NCBI GenBank assembly: GCA_001449105.1
Contig: LNIY01000066.1
Span: 21,979 to 85,978, forward strand
Length of the DNA stretch: 64,000 bases
Origin: Caulobacter vibrioides
GTDB taxonomy: Bacteria > Pseudomonadota > Alphaproteobacteria > Caulobacterales > Caulobacteraceae
Direction of reading: 5' to 3'
Part shown: in pieces, positions 1 to 10,220 of the stretch
Position numbering within the stretch: the first letter of the stretch is position 1
Layout: the number at the start of each line of letters is the position of its first letter
Made by a program: the position numbers and the translations under genes
Notes under the pieces: model-generated
The model's database searches: none
Seen by the model: the letters and a program-made list of their open reading frames with translations, nothing else
Told to the model about the DNA's origin: nothing

Positions 1-1161
1 GGTGGTCAAGAGGCGCTCGTCGCCGCCGTCGGTGCGCATGACGCCGATGTGGAACTGGCCGCCCGTCTGCTTGGTGAAGGCGATGTAGTCGCCGCGCGGG
101 CTCCACACCGGGGTCGTGTAGCGGCCGCCGCCGTAGGAGATGCGGCGCACGCCCGAGCCGTCGGCGTTCATGACGTAGAGCTGGGCCTGGCCGCCGCGGT
201 CGGAGTTGAACACGATCTTGCTGCCGTCCGGCGAGAACGACGGCGAGGTGTCGATGGCCGGGTCGGTGGTGATGCGGGTCGACTGGCGGGTGCGCAGGTC
301 CAGGACGTAGATGTCGCTGTTGCCGCCCTTCTCGACCGAGAAGGCCACCTTCTTGCCGTCGGGCGAGAAGCGCGGGGCGAACACCATGCCGGGGAAGCGG
401 CCGACCGTTTCCTGGCGGTTGGTCTGCAGGTTCAGCAGGTAGATGCTCGACCCCGTCGGCCGCAGGGCCATGTAGGTCAGCTCCTGGCTGGTGGACGAGA
501 AGCGCGGGGTCATCACGATCGACGAGCCGTCGGTGATGAACTGCGGGTTGGCGCCGTCCTGGTCCATGATGCCCAGGCGCTTGACGCGGGCGAGCTTGGG
601 ACCGCTCTCGGCGACGAAGGCCACGCGGGTGTCGAAATAGCCCTTTTCGCCCGTCAGGCGCTCATAGACCGCGTCGCTGATCTTGTGGGCCACCCGGCGC
701 CAGTTCTCGGCCGTCGAGGTGAACTGCAGGCCCAGCAGCTGCTGCTGGCTGAAGGTGTCCCACAGGCGGAAGTCGACGCGCAGCGAGCCGTCGGCGCCGA
801 CGGTCACCTGGCCGTTGATCAGGGCCTGGGCGCCGGTGCCCTGCCAGTCGGTGAAGCGCGGCTGCACGTTCACGTCGGTCAGCTTGTCGGGCACGCCGGC
901 CACGTTCAGCGGCTGGAATAGGCCCGAGCGCTCGAGATTGCCGCTGATGACCTGGGCGATGTCGGCGCCGCGCTGGGCGCCGGCGAAGGCCGGGATCGCC
1001 ACGGGCATCGGCTTGACCGCGCCCTTGTCGATGTCGATCTCGATCTGGGCCGCCGCCACGCCCGGCAGGGCGGCCGTGAACGCGCCGCCCGCCAGGGCGA
1101 GGGCCATGGCGAGGAGCGGCGTGGCGAGGGTCCGCTTGGCGCGGGCGCTCTTGGCGATCAT
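1..1161 (-). CDS. tolB: Tol-Pal system beta-propeller protein TolB (partial, C-terminus beyond window)
   Basis: Periplasmic component of the Tol-Pal envelope machine, which binds Pal and links the outer membrane to TolA during constriction. The minus-strand frame opens at the ATG at 1161 and runs without a stop to base 1, giving 387 codons. It has a cleavable signal peptide ending near AAAQIEID, an N-terminal TolB domain, then WD40-like blades with repeated [24 protein letters not shown] and [13 protein letters not shown] segments. It follows tolA by 46 bp in the usual tolQ-R-A-B order, so pal is expected just left of the window. The truncation is only the window edge. Confidence 0.96.
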   Translation of the reverse strand, partial: MIAKSARAKRTLATPLLAMALALAGGAFTAALPGVAAAQIEIDIDKGAVKPMPVAIPAFAGAQRGADIAQVISGNLERSGLFQPLNVAGVPDKLTDVNVQPRFTDWQGTGAQALINGQVTVGADGSLRVDFRLWDTFSQQQLLGLQFTSTAENWRRVAHKISDAVYERLTGEKGYFDTRVAFVAESGPKLARVKRLGIMDQDGANPQFITDGSSIVMTPRFSSTSQELTYMALRPTGSSIYLLNLQTNRQETVGRFPGMVFAPRFSPDGKKVAFSVEKGGNSDIYVLDLRTRQSTRITTDPAIDTSPSFSPDGSKIVFNSDRGGQAQLYVMNADGSGVRRISYGGGRYTTPVWSPRGDYIAFTKQTGGQFHIGVMRTDGGDERLLTT

Positions 1162-1207
1162 CGTCGGGCTTCCTTCCATTCTTCTCTTTGCGGCGTCCCT
1201 GGAACGC

Positions 1208-2074
1208 CTAACGCGCGGCGCAGGCGTCGCGCGCCTTGAAGTTCAGGTTCAGCTGGGTGTTGTAGTAGTCGGGCGGCAGGCCTTCGAACGGCGCCGACTG
1301 GAAGACCGCGCGGATCGCCCGCTCGGCCTCGGTCTTGACGATGGCGTCGCCGGAGTTCTCGGCCCCGCCGGCGGTCACCTGCCCCTGGACGCGGCCGTTG
1401 CTGGCCAGCTTGAAGCTGAGCTTGATCTGCATCGAACCGCCGCCCACGACCTCGCAGTTGGGGTTCCAGCGCCGCTGGATCTCATCCTTCATGCCGCTGA
1501 TGGCGGCCGCCTGCATGGCCGTCATCTGGCCGGCGCCCGGGCGCGCCTGGGTGGCCGTCTCGGGACGGTTCGTCTGGCCCTTGGGCGCGGACGAAGCGGG
1601 CTTGCCGGCCGGCTTGGGCGTCTTCGACAGCGTCTTTTCCAGCGACGAGAAGAAGTCGGGCTCGGGCTTGGCCGGGGTCGGCTTCGGGCTCGGCTTGGGC
1701 TGCGGCTGCTGCGGCTTGGGCGTCGGGGTCGGCGCAGGCTTGGGCGGCGGAGTCGGCGCAGGTTTCGGCGTCGGCGCGGGCTGCGGCTTGGGCGGCGCGG
1801 GCTGGGGCTGAGGCGCGGGCGTCGGGGCCGGCGGCTCGGGCGTGGCCTCGGGCACGGGCTCGACGGTCTCGGCCGGCTGCTCGACCGGGTCCTCGATCGC
1901 CGGGCGCACGTTGGTCGGGCCTTCGGTGACGATGGTCACCGGCACGCTCTCGCCGATGACGATCTTCTTGGACGTCTTCCACGGCCAGCCGACCATCACC
2001 GCCGCCACCACCAGGGCGTGGAGGGCGACCGAACCCAGCAGGGCCGGAGACAGCTTGTTGCGTTCTTCCCGCAT
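1208..2074 (-). CDS. tolA: TolA/TonB-like periplasm-spanning protein
   Basis: Inner-membrane-anchored energy transducer that connects TolQR to TolB/Pal. The 288-residue product has one N-terminal membrane segment (about residues 12-30, [19 protein letters not shown]), a long Pro/Ala/Lys-rich stalk (about 55-150, PKP and PTP repeats) and a C-terminal TonB_C-like domain (about 190-288) with Asn-Pro-Asn-Cys after a conserved RRW. The alphaproteobacterial stalk is proline-rich rather than the helical KAA-rich stalk of enterobacteria. It lies 16 bp after tolR and before tolB, which favours TolA over a free-standing TonB. Confidence 0.9.
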   Translation of the reverse strand: MREERNKLSPALLGSVALHALVVAAVMVGWPWKTSKKIVIGESVPVTIVTEGPTNVRPAIEDPVEQPAETVEPVPEATPEPPAPTPAPQPQPAPPKPQPAPTPKPAPTPPPKPAPTPTPKPQQPQPKPSPKPTPAKPEPDFFSSLEKTLSKTPKPAGKPASSAPKGQTNRPETATQARPGAGQMTAMQAAAISGMKDEIQRRWNPNCEVVGGGSMQIKLSFKLASNGRVQGQVTAGGAENSGDAIVKTEAERAIRAVFQSAPFEGLPPDYYNTQLNLNFKARDACAAR

Positions 2075-2090
2075 CAGGCTCGTGGGTTCC

Positions 2091-2612
<522 letters not shown>

Positions 2613-2616
2613 CGGA

Positions 2617-3315
<699 letters not shown>

Positions 3316-3461
3316 GCGGGGTCCTGTTCCGTTCGGGCGTCAGTCTAAAGGTATCGACTCTGCGCCTTACTGCATGAAGCGGCGCAATGTTGAAACTATG
3401 ACATTGGTTGCAACGGCCCCATTTTTCACGGACCGACGATTTTTCACTGTGGGATGGGCGA

Positions 3462-3914
3462 TCAGCCCTCTTCAGGCGCCAGCCAGGGCGTCACCTTGGC
3501 GGTCATCTCGGCCGACGGCTTGCGCGGGCGGCCATCCAGGCTGATGCAGACGGCCTCGACATTGGCCGCGCAGACCAGCTCCTCGCCCCGCGTGATCCAC
3601 TGCTTGGCCAAGAGGCGCACGCCCTTGATGCGGTTCCAGACCGTGTGCACCACCAGGGCGTCGTCGACCCGCGCCGCGCGCTTGAAGTCGATCTCCATGC
3701 GGGTGATGGCGAAGGCCGTGTCGATCGCCGCCAGCTCGGTGTGCGACACCCCGATCATCCGGAAGAAGTCGCTGCGCCCCCGCTCGAAGTAGCGCAGGTA
3801 GTTGGCGTGATAGACGATCCCCGAGAAATCGGTGTCCTCGTAGTAGATCCGCACCGGCAGCTGGTGCTCGCGATCGACGAAGACGCCGGTGGTGGGCTGG
3901 GGAGGATCGGTCAT
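3462..3914 (-). CDS. ybgC: Tol-Pal-associated acyl-CoA thioesterase YbgC
   Basis: Cytoplasmic hotdog-fold thioesterase usually encoded with the tol genes; homologues hydrolyse short- or long-chain acyl-CoA. The 150-residue product has the 4-hydroxybenzoyl-CoA thioesterase signature [20 protein letters not shown] near residues 24-43, including the catalytic Asp of EDTDFSG, followed by the [10 protein letters not shown] helix. It lies upstream of tolQ on the same strand with a 146-bp gap, so it may have a separate transcript or head the operon. Confidence 0.93.
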   Translation of the reverse strand: MTDPPQPTTGVFVDREHQLPVRIYYEDTDFSGIVYHANYLRYFERGRSDFFRMIGVSHTELAAIDTAFAITRMEIDFKRAARVDDALVVHTVWNRIKGVRLLAKQWITRGEELVCAANVEAVCISLDGRPRKPSAEMTAKVTPWLAPEEG

Positions 3915-3930
3915 GGCGCGCTTCTTCTAA

Positions 3931-4065
3931 CCTCTCCCGGAGGGAGAGGGAGGGGCCCATGCGAAGCATGGGAGGGTGAGGGGTTGAGGCGGTCGAGGGC
4001 GAAACCCCTCATCCTCCCACGCCCTGCGGGCGCGGGCCCCTCCTTCTCCCTCTGGGAGAAGGGTT
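3931..4065. repeat. Palindromic intergenic repeat, family A, copy 1
   Basis: A two-armed imperfect inverted repeat fills the gap between ybgC and ruvB. Each arm has an outer purine/pyrimidine hairpin (CTCTCCCGGAGGGAGAG on the left, CTCCCTCTGGGAG on the right) and an inner GGGAGGGTGAGGGGTT / AACCCCTCATCCTCCC pair. Related copies lie at 12460-12671 and 15904-16114. It ends one base before the ruvB stop codon. Confidence 0.85.
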
Positions 4066-5127
4066 TCAAGCGTCGTCCCCGAACAGCCCGCCCTGCGTCG
4101 CCGCCGACGGAGCGGGGGGCGGAGCGGCGGGCGGGGTCAGCCCCAGGTGCAGATAGGCCTTGCCGCAGGCCATGCGGCCGCGCGGGGTGCGCTGGATGAA
4201 GCCCTGCTGCATCAGGTAGGGCTCGATGACGTCTTCGACGGCGTCGCGAGCCTCGGCGATGGCGTAGGCGATGGTCTCCACGCCCACCGGACCGCCGCCA
4301 TAGTGCTCGATCATGGCCCGCAGGTAGCGGCGGTCGAGGCTGTCGAGGCCGCTCTCGTCGACTTCCAGGCGGGCCAGCGCCATGGCCGCGGCCTTGCGGT
4401 CGATGATCTCGGCGCCGTCGGCGGTGGCGAAGTCGCGAACCCGGCGCAGCAGGCGGCCGGCGACGCGCGGCGTGCCGCGGGCCCGCTTGGCGATCTCGTC
4501 GGCCCCGTCGTCCGACAGCGGCGCGCCCATCTTGCGCGCGCCGTGCAGCAGCACGTGGCGCAGCTCGCGCGGGGTGTAGAACTCAAGCCGCACCGGAATG
4601 CCGAAACGGTCGCGCAGGGGCGTCGCCAGCATGCCCGCCCGCGTCGTCGCCGCCACAAGAGTGAAGGGGGCAAGGTCGATGCGGATCGAGCGGGCCGAGG
4701 GCCCCTCCCCGATCACCAGGTCGAGCACGTGGTCCTCCATCGCCGGATAGAGGATCTCCTCGACGTTCGACGACAGCCGGTGGATCTCGTCGATAAAGAG
4801 GACGTCGTTGGGCTCGAGATTGGTCAGGATCGCGGCCAGGTCGCCAGGCTTGTTCAGCACCGGGCCGGAGGTGGCGCGGAAGTTCACGCCCAGCTCGCGG
4901 GCGACGATCTGGGCCAGGGTGGTCTTGCCCAGGCCCGGCGGGCCGAACAGCAGCACGTGGTCGAGCGACTCGCCCCGGCCCTTGGCCGCCTCGATGAAGA
5001 TCCGCAGGTTGGCCTTGGCCTGCTCCTGGCCGACGAACTCGGCAAGGGTCTGGGGCCGCAGGGCGCGGTCGGTGGCGCCAGGAATCTGCTCGCCGTGCTG
5101 AGCTTCGCCTGAAATGATGCGGGTCAT
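4066..5127 (-). CDS. ruvB: Holliday junction branch-migration ATPase RuvB
   Basis: Hexameric AAA+ motor that drives branch migration of Holliday junctions with RuvA. The 353-residue product has the RuvB leader [17 protein letters not shown], Walker [10 protein letters not shown] (about residues 62-70), Walker [10 protein letters not shown], sensor motif ATTRAGML and the C-terminal winged-helix domain ending at RTPRGRM. A Pro/Ala-rich tail closes the protein. It lies downstream of ruvC-ruvA but is separated from ruvA by a 110-bp palindromic repeat, so processing or termination could lower its expression relative to ruvCA. Confidence 0.98.
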   Translation of the reverse strand: MTRIISGEAQHGEQIPGATDRALRPQTLAEFVGQEQAKANLRIFIEAAKGRGESLDHVLLFGPPGLGKTTLAQIVARELGVNFRATSGPVLNKPGDLAAILTNLEPNDVLFIDEIHRLSSNVEEILYPAMEDHVLDLVIGEGPSARSIRIDLAPFTLVAATTRAGMLATPLRDRFGIPVRLEFYTPRELRHVLLHGARKMGAPLSDDGADEIAKRARGTPRVAGRLLRRVRDFATADGAEIIDRKAAAMALARLEVDESGLDSLDRRYLRAMIEHYGGGPVGVETIAYAIAEARDAVEDVIEPYLMQQGFIQRTPRGRMACGKAYLHLGLTPPAAPPPAPSAATQGGLFGDDA

Positions 5128-5141
5128 TCGGCGATCCCCTG

Positions 5142-5251
5142 ACTTCCCCCTCCGGCCCTCCGGGCCACCTCCCCCTTCAGGGGGAGGGTCGCGCGCATCA
5201 GGCCCCTCCCCCTGAAGGGGGAGGTGTCGGCGAAGCCGACGGAGGGGGAAG
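5142..5251. repeat. Palindromic intergenic repeat, family B, copy 1
   Basis: GC-rich inverted repeat between ruvA and ruvB. It starts with CCCCCTCCGGCCCTCCGGG, has a hairpin of CCTCCCCCTTCAGGGGGAGG and repeats the hairpin as CCCCTCCCCCTGAAGGGGGAGG before a closing CGGCGAAGCCGACGGAGGGGG. Other members lie at 22639-22843, 29925-30028 and, degraded, at the right window end. It sits inside the presumed ruvCAB transcript. Confidence 0.85.
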
Positions 5252-5269
5252 TGATTTCATGAAGCCGGC

Positions 5270-5893
5270 TCAACGCCCCAGCTCCTGCAAACCGGCCTTG
5301 ATCAGCGCCTGCACGGACGCCTCGTCTCCCAGCTTCGCCGCGGCGGCCTCGACCACGCGGCGGGCGTTCACCTCGGCCACGCCCAGGCCCATCAGGGCGG
5401 CGACGGCGTCGCCGGTGGCGGCGGGCTTGGCGGGGGCGGACGGGGCCGAAGCAGCCGACGACGGCGCGCTCATCAGCACCGGTCCGTCGGTGATCGGCTT
5501 GCCCTTCAGCTCGGTGACGATGCGCAGGGCGAGCTTGGGACCCACGCCGTTGGCGCGGCCGACGGCGGCCTTGTCCTCGCGGGCCACGGCGCTGGCCAGC
5601 TCGGCCGGCGACAGCACGTCGAGCACGGCCATGGCGGCCTTGGGGCCGACGCCCTGGATCGCCTGCAGCAGCACGAAGGCGCGGCGATCGTCGCGGGTCA
5701 GGAAGCCGTAAAGCCTAAGGCCCTGGCTTTCGCTCCACTGGCTCTCGATGTGGACGAGCGTCTCCTCGCCCAGGGCCGGCAGGCGCTGGAGGGTGCGCTG
5801 ACCGCAGCGGACGATGTAGCCGACGCCCATGACGTCGATCAGGGCCTCTTCCTCGCCGACCTCGGCGACGGCCCCGCGCAGGCGTCCGATCAT
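5270..5893 (-). CDS. ruvA: Holliday junction DNA-binding protein RuvA
   Basis: Tetrameric junction-binding subunit that loads RuvB. The 207-residue product has the N-terminal OB fold (MIGRLRGAV start, GVGYIV), the central tandem helix-hairpin-helix domain ([14 protein letters not shown] and [13 protein letters not shown], about residues 79-125) and a C-terminal RuvB-contact domain ending LIKAGLQEL, joined by a flexible Ala/Pro linker. The start ATG overlaps the ruvC stop (ATGA), indicating translational coupling. Confidence 0.98.
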   Translation of the reverse strand: MIGRLRGAVAEVGEEEALIDVMGVGYIVRCGQRTLQRLPALGEETLVHIESQWSESQGLRLYGFLTRDDRRAFVLLQAIQGVGPKAAMAVLDVLSPAELASAVAREDKAAVGRANGVGPKLALRIVTELKGKPITDGPVLMSAPSSAASAPSAPAKPAATGDAVAALMGLGVAEVNARRVVEAAAAKLGDEASVQALIKAGLQELGR

Positions 5894-6393
5894 GCGACTC
5901 TCCTCGCCGTGCGGGCGTGAGCGTGGGCGATGGCGACCGCCAGGGCGTCGGCGGCGTCGGCCGTGGGCGAGCCGGCGGTCGGCAGCAGGCGGGCGATCAT
6001 GAAGGCGACCTGGGCCTTGTCGGCCGCGCCGGTGCCCACCACCGCCTTCTTGACCACGGGGGCGGAGTATTCGGCGACGATCAGGCCGGCGCGGGCCGGG
6101 GCGATCATCGAGGCGGCGCGGGCGTGGCCCAGTTTCAGCGTCGACTGGGCGTTGGTGTTGACGAAGGTCTCTTCAACCGCCGCCTCGTCCGGCGCGTGCT
6201 GCTCGATCACCGCGCAGACGCCCTCGAACAGGGTCAGCAGGCGGTCGGAGAAGGCGGCCTTCTCGTCGGGCGCGATGACGCCGTGAGCGATGTGGGTGAT
6301 GCGCGAGCCGGCCACGCCGATCACGCCCCAGCCGGTGCGGCGGAGGCCCGGATCGAGGCCGAGGATGCGCAGGGGGCGATTCGCGTTCATCAT
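5890..6393 (-). CDS. ruvC: Crossover junction endodeoxyribonuclease RuvC
   Basis: Holliday junction resolvase, first gene of ruvCAB. The 167-residue product carries the four acidic catalytic positions in [20 protein letters not shown], and the C-terminal [15 protein letters not shown]. Two adjacent ATG codons begin the frame (6393 and 6390). A LexA-type operator, GTTC-N7-GTTC, overlaps both, which argues for SOS repression at the start site. It is divergent from the M20 peptidase gene. Confidence 0.97.
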   Translation of the reverse strand: MMNANRPLRILGLDPGLRRTGWGVIGVAGSRITHIAHGVIAPDEKAAFSDRLLTLFEGVCAVIEQHAPDEAAVEETFVNTNAQSTLKLGHARAASMIAPARAGLIVAEYSAPVVKKAVVGTGAADKAQVAFMIARLLPTAGSPTADAADALAVAIAHAHARTARRVA

Positions 6394-6399
6394 GTGTTC
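6385..6399. promoter_or_regulatory. LexA box over the ruvC start codon
   Basis: GTTC-ATCATGT-GTTC is an exact match to the alphaproteobacterial LexA operator GTTC-N7-GTTC. The two ATG codons of ruvC lie inside the 15-bp site, so LexA bound here would block transcription or early elongation. SOS control of ruvCAB is established in Caulobacter; the exact position is read from the sequence. Confidence 0.82.
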
Positions 6400-6444
6400 T
6401 CGCAGTCTCGCCCTTTCCTGTCGCCAGGAAAAGCCGCGTCATGC

Positions 6445-6460
6445 TTAAGCACGGGTTAAC
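6445..6460 (+). promoter_or_regulatory. Consensus CtrA box (TTAA-N7-TTAAC)
   Basis: TTAA-GCACGGG-TTAAC matches the full CtrA-binding consensus exactly. It lies between divergent ruvC (start 6393) and the M20 peptidase gene (start 6552). Its polarity, with TTAAC on the plus-strand downstream side, matches that of CtrA-activated promoters driving the peptidase gene. Occupancy is inferred. Confidence 0.7.
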
Positions 6461-6551
6461 ACGAAGCCTTGGTTTTCAAGCATGTGGCTTGCGCGCGGAC
6501 GCGAAGCCCGCTCCTGTTCCGGCCACGTTTTGCGACACCGAAGGTCGGACC

Positions 6552-7982
6552 ATGCGCCTGAAGGCTCTTTTCGCCACCACCGCGGCCCTCGCCGCCCTGC
6601 CCGCTTTGGCGCACGCCCAGCCGACGCCGGGCCCGCAGGTCACGCCGCGCGCCGACCAGACGGCCTTCCGCGCGCTCTACAAGGAGCTGGTCGAGATCGA
6701 CACCACCCTGTCGAAGGGCAGCTGCACCGCCGCCGCGCAGGCCATGGGCGCGCGCCTGAAGGCGGCCGGCTATCCCGAGGGCGACGTCAAGGTGGTGGTC
6801 GATCCGAAGTATCCGCGCGAGGGCAGCCTGGTCGCCGTGCTGCGCGGGACCGACGCCAAGTCCAAGCCCATGCTGCTGCTGGCCCACATCGACGTGGTCG
6901 AGGCCAAGCGCGAGGACTGGACGCGCGACCCGTTCAAGCTGGTCGAGGAGAACGGCTACTTCTACGGACGCGGCACGTCGGACGACAAGGCCCAGGCCGC
7001 CATCTGGGCCGACACCCTGGTCCGCCTCAAGCAGAGCGGCTTCAAGCCCAAGCGCGACATCAAGATGGCGCTGACCTGCGGCGAGGAAAGCGAAGGCTAC
7101 AACGGCATCGAGGACCTGGTGAAGAACCATCGTCCCCTGGTCGACGCCGAGTTCGCCCTCAACGAAGGCGCCGACGGCCTGCTGGACGAGACCGGCAAGG
7201 AGATCGTGCTCGAGGTCCAGGCCGGCGAGAAGGTCTATCAGGACTTCACCCTGACGGCGACCAACCCCGGCGGCCACTCCAGCCGCCCCGTGCCCGACAA
7301 CGCCATCTATCACCTGACCGCCGCCGTCGACCGCATCGGCGCCTACCAGTTCCCGACCCGCTTCATCGACGCCACGCGCGGTTACTTCACCCAGATGCAA
7401 GCCCGCGTGCCGGCCGAGCAGGCCGCGGCGATGAAGGCCCTGGTGGCCGACGTCGGCGACCCCGAGGCCCTGAAGGTGCTGACCAGGGACGCCGGCTGGA
7501 ACTCGATCCTGCGCACCACGTGCGTGGCCACCATGGTCAACGCCGGCCATGCGCCCAACGCCCTGCCCCAGCGCGCCAGCGCCAACATCAACTGTCGCAT
7601 CCTGCCCGGCACGCCGGTCGACGAGGTGAAGGCCAAGCTGACCGAACTGGTCGCCGATCCGGCCGTCACCGTCACCCTGGCCCACGAGGCCAAGCCGGTC
7701 TCGCCGCCGCCGGCCCTGACGCCCGCCATCATGGGTCCGATCCAGAAGAACGCCGCCAAGCAGTGGCCCGGCGTGCCGATCGTGCCGATCCTGCTGACCG
7801 GCGCCACCGACGGCGTGCACACCAACGCCGCCGGCATCCCGACCTATGGCGTCAGCGGCCTGTTCGGAAACGCCGACGGCGACGGTGTGCACGGCCTGAA
7901 CGAGCGCATGCGGGTGAAGTCGCTCTATGACGGGCGTGACTTCCTCTACGCGCTGGTCAAGGACTACGCGGGCGGGAAGTGA
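6552..7982 (+). CDS. Secreted M20/M25/M40 family metallopeptidase
   Basis: Zinc-dependent exopeptidase of the M20 family, predicted periplasmic. The 476-residue product begins with a signal peptide (MRLKALFATTAALAALPALA, cleavage near AHAQ). Metal-binding and catalytic segments are visible: AHIDVV (metal His and nearby Asp), DDKAQAA (bridging Asp), GEESEG (catalytic and metal Glu) and the dimerisation insert with GGHSSRP. The ATG at 6552 is chosen because it starts the signal peptide; upstream codons in frame look non-coding. A consensus CtrA box lies 92 bp upstream. Substrate is unknown; a carboxypeptidase or dipeptidase is likely. Confidence 0.93.
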   Translation: MRLKALFATTAALAALPALAHAQPTPGPQVTPRADQTAFRALYKELVEIDTTLSKGSCTAAAQAMGARLKAAGYPEGDVKVVVDPKYPREGSLVAVLRGTDAKSKPMLLLAHIDVVEAKREDWTRDPFKLVEENGYFYGRGTSDDKAQAAIWADTLVRLKQSGFKPKRDIKMALTCGEESEGYNGIEDLVKNHRPLVDAEFALNEGADGLLDETGKEIVLEVQAGEKVYQDFTLTATNPGGHSSRPVPDNAIYHLTAAVDRIGAYQFPTRFIDATRGYFTQMQARVPAEQAAAMKALVADVGDPEALKVLTRDAGWNSILRTTCVATMVNAGHAPNALPQRASANINCRILPGTPVDEVKAKLTELVADPAVTVTLAHEAKPVSPPPALTPAIMGPIQKNAAKQWPGVPIVPILLTGATDGVHTNAAGIPTYGVSGLFGNADGDGVHGLNERMRVKSLYDGRDFLYALVKDYAGGK

Positions 7983-8000
7983 TCGCTCTCACTTAAGACC

Positions 8001-8145
8001 GTCATCCCGGGCGAAGGCGCGCAGCGCCGTAGACCCGGGACCCAGGGGACTGGGCGTAGCGCCTGATGCAACGCACCTCGCGGTGGCCGACGCACTGCAC
8101 CGGCCCCTGGGTCCCGGCTCTCCGCTTCGCTGCGGCCGGGATGAC
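8001..8145. repeat. Palindromic intergenic repeat, family C, copy 1
   Basis: Inverted repeat whose ends read GTCATCCCGG and CCGGGATGAC, with inner arms CGGGACCCAGGGG and CCCCTGGGTCCCGG around a roughly 50-base spacer. It fills the gap between two convergent genes. A second copy lies at 62557-62657. Confidence 0.85.
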
Positions 8146-8174
8146 GAGCACGGGGGATTTTACGGAGTGGGGGC

Positions 8175-9107
8175 TCACGCCCCCGCCATCTCCACCCAGC
8201 CGAACAGCGCCTTGAGGATCAGGGCCCGCACGACCGGGGCGTCCACCGACACGCAGACCTCGGCGTTGGGTTCGCCCTCGACGCGCTCGATGCGGCCCTG
8301 GCGCTCGCCGTCAAGCACCGCGCGCAGGCGGGCCGGCTCGAAGACGAAGGCCTCGGGAGCGACCAGGCTGGCGGCGGCGACCGCATCGTGCGGATGGCAG
8401 CCCTCGGCGCCCCAGGCCTTCTGGTGGAAGGCGATGTAGGGCGCCGCCGCGCGGGTCAGTCGCGCCGACAGCGGACTGCCGCAGCAGCGCGCGCCGCTGT
8501 CCAGGTCGGCGGCGGTGATCGTCACCTGGCTGGTGATGTCCAGCGGTACGAGACGTGGCTTGACCCCCGCCTCCAGGATGCGGGCCAGGGCTTCGGGATC
8601 GCTCCAGCTGTTGAAGTCGGCCCCGCCGGCGGCCTTGCCCTGCACGGCGAAGGCCCCGGCCATGATGGTCGGCGACCAGCCGCGGAAGGCGGCCGGATCG
8701 TCGAGCAGGCCAAGCGCCAGGTTGGTCAGCGGTCCCAGGAACAGGCCCTTCACCCGCCGCCGCGCCAGGAAGGCCAGCAGGCTGACGCCGTGGCCGCGAT
8801 CCAGTTCCGGCAGCTTCCAGCGCTGGGAAAAGCCCGCGCCGTTCAGGCCGTCGGGACCGTGGGCCGGGCGCATGCGCTCGACCCGTCGGCGGGCCAGGCC
8901 CGCGCCGGCGCCGATATAGACCTCGGCCGCGCAGCCGGCCAGGCGCAGCACGCCCCGGGCGTTGGCCGCGGCCTGGTCGACATAGGTGTTGCCGAACACG
9001 GCCGAGACCGAGCCGACCTCGACGCTGCCCCTCGCCCGCGCCAGCAAGGCCAGGGCGAGAGCGTCGTCCACGCCGCAGTCGGTGTCGATGTGCAGACGAA
9101 GCGCCAT
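8175..9107 (-). CDS. Inosine-uridine nucleoside N-ribohydrolase family protein
   Basis: Calcium-dependent hydrolase cleaving the N-glycosidic bond of ribonucleosides. The 310-residue product starts with DTDCGVDDALAL (residues 8-19), a variant of the family motif DTDPGxDDxxAL with Cys in place of Pro; the Ca-binding Asp residues are intact. Later family segments include GPLTNLAL and the substrate/metal region near NSWSDPEA (NxxxDPEA) and HPHDAVAAA. Length fits the IunH family. It faces the M20 peptidase gene across a repeat. Nucleoside preference cannot be read from sequence. Confidence 0.93.
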   Translation of the reverse strand: MALRLHIDTDCGVDDALALALLARARGSVEVGSVSAVFGNTYVDQAAANARGVLRLAGCAAEVYIGAGAGLARRRVERMRPAHGPDGLNGAGFSQRWKLPELDRGHGVSLLAFLARRRVKGLFLGPLTNLALGLLDDPAAFRGWSPTIMAGAFAVQGKAAGGADFNSWSDPEALARILEAGVKPRLVPLDITSQVTITAADLDSGARCCGSPLSARLTRAAAPYIAFHQKAWGAEGCHPHDAVAAASLVAPEAFVFEPARLRAVLDGERQGRIERVEGEPNAEVCVSVDAPVVRALILKALFGWVEMAGA

Positions 9108-9161
9108 GCGCCGATCATAGCCCAGGCCCCCGTCGCCCCGGAAGCCGTCGGAGAGCGGCGT

Positions 9162-9854
9162 TCAGTCCTTTCTGGGCAGGATGTCGAACTCGACCACCCG
9201 CTGGTCTTCCTCCAGGCGCCGGGCCAGCTCGCCCAGGCGCAGCGCGCCCTTGCCCGAGAACGAGCCGGCCAGCTCGAACAGGGTCCCGCCGCCGATCAGG
9301 CGCTGGTTGATGCGCCCGCCTTCCAGCTCGAAGGTCGCCAGCAGGCCGCGCAACTCGGCTTCGTCGACCAGCGCCTCGCGGCGAAAGCGCACGGCGATGT
9401 CGGCATAGTTCTTCTGCGGCATGTGCCGGTCGAGCCAGCGGGCGGCGCTGAGCACCGCCAGGCTGAGCACGGTCCCGGCGATGGCCAGATCGTACAGCGC
9501 CATGCCGAACAGCATGCCCAGCGCCGAGGTGATCCACAGCGACGCGGCCGTGGTCAGGCCGTGCACCGACGCCCCCTGCTGGAAGATCACCCCGCCGCAG
9601 AGAAAGCCGACGCCGGTCAGAACCCCGTGGGCCATGCGGACGGGGTCGATGCGCACCGTCTCCAGCGGCGTGTCGCCCATCCATTTCAGCTGGTGCACGG
9701 CCGCCAGCATCAGCAGGGCCGAGGCCAGCGACACCAGCATGTGGGTGCGCAGGCCGGCGGGCCGCGAGCGATACTCGCGCTCGAACCCGACCACCGCCCC
9801 GGCCGCCAGGGCGCCCAGCACGGGCAGCACGTATTGCAGGGAGACGCCGTCCAT
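9162..9854 (-). CDS. MgtC/SapB family membrane protein
   Basis: Inner-membrane protein of the MgtC/SapB family. The 230-residue product has about five hydrophobic segments in the first 140 residues, with family motifs GAVVGFEREYRSRPAGLRTH (residues about 18-37) and GVGFLCGGVIFQ. A soluble C-terminal region of about 80 residues resembles an ACT-like domain. MgtC proteins are linked to magnesium limitation and ATP synthase control in some pathogens; the role here is not inferable. It lies 54 bp upstream of the nucleoside hydrolase on the same strand. Confidence 0.92.
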   Translation of the reverse strand: MDGVSLQYVLPVLGALAAGAVVGFEREYRSRPAGLRTHMLVSLASALLMLAAVHQLKWMGDTPLETVRIDPVRMAHGVLTGVGFLCGGVIFQQGASVHGLTTAASLWITSALGMLFGMALYDLAIAGTVLSLAVLSAARWLDRHMPQKNYADIAVRFRREALVDEAELRGLLATFELEGGRINQRLIGGGTLFELAGSFSGKGALRLGELARRLEEDQRVVEFDILPRKD

Positions 9855-9934
9855 GGCGGTGAAACGGCCAAGCGGGGCAAGAGGTTCGCTATCGCCTCAC
9901 GCGTCCCCTTCCGGGGCTGCGACGCAGGGCGCCC

Positions 9935-10120
9935 CTAGCCCAGCCCGTTGACCATCTTGCGCAGGCGGCGGGCGACGTCCTCGGGGCGGTCGGCGATCTG
10001 GTGGAACAGCGCCTGGACCTCGGCCTCCTCGAGGCCGGCGGCGCGCAGCGTGCGCCAGGCGCCCAGCAGCGCGGCCATGGCCACTTCCTGGCGGTCGGAA
10101 ACGATGGCGGCGGCGGACAT
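9935..10120 (-). CDS. Small hypothetical protein
   Basis: Short 61-residue cytoplasmic protein with a helical, acidic/basic patterned sequence (ALLGAWRTLRAAGLEEAEVQ, then DRPEDVARRLRKMVNGLG). I do not recognise a family. The start at 10120 is preferred because AGAGG lies 8 bp upstream and codon use becomes typical from there; the alternative ATG at 10162 lacks a ribosome-binding site and its extra 14 codons have atypical third positions. It precedes the mgtC-like gene by 80 bp on the same strand. Confidence 0.6.
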   Translation of the reverse strand: MSAAAIVSDRQEVAMAALLGAWRTLRAAGLEEAEVQALFHQIADRPEDVARRLRKMVNGLG

Positions 10121-10181
10121 GACGGAGGCCTCTTCAAGAACCGGAGACGTCACAATGTTCATTTTTTGTTCTCAATGGCAA

Positions 10182-10211
10182 GCCCCGGCGCCGAGGGTTC
10201 GGCGCCGGGGC
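10182..10211 (-). terminator. Hairpin after the Tyr/Gly-rich exported protein gene
   Basis: Perfect 12-bp stem GCCCCGGCGCCG / CGGCGCCGGGGC with a 6-base loop, 10 bp beyond the stop of the minus-strand gene 10221-10607. It is not followed by a strong U-tract on the minus strand, so it may act as an mRNA-stabilising hairpin as well as, or instead of, an intrinsic terminator. Confidence 0.6.
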
Positions 10212-10220
10212 TGCGTGGCC

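Noticed and set aside
10120..10162. Longer start for the small protein at 9935-10120
   Set aside because: The upstream ATG lacks a ribosome-binding site and the intervening codons have low GC at third positions, unlike real genes in this window.
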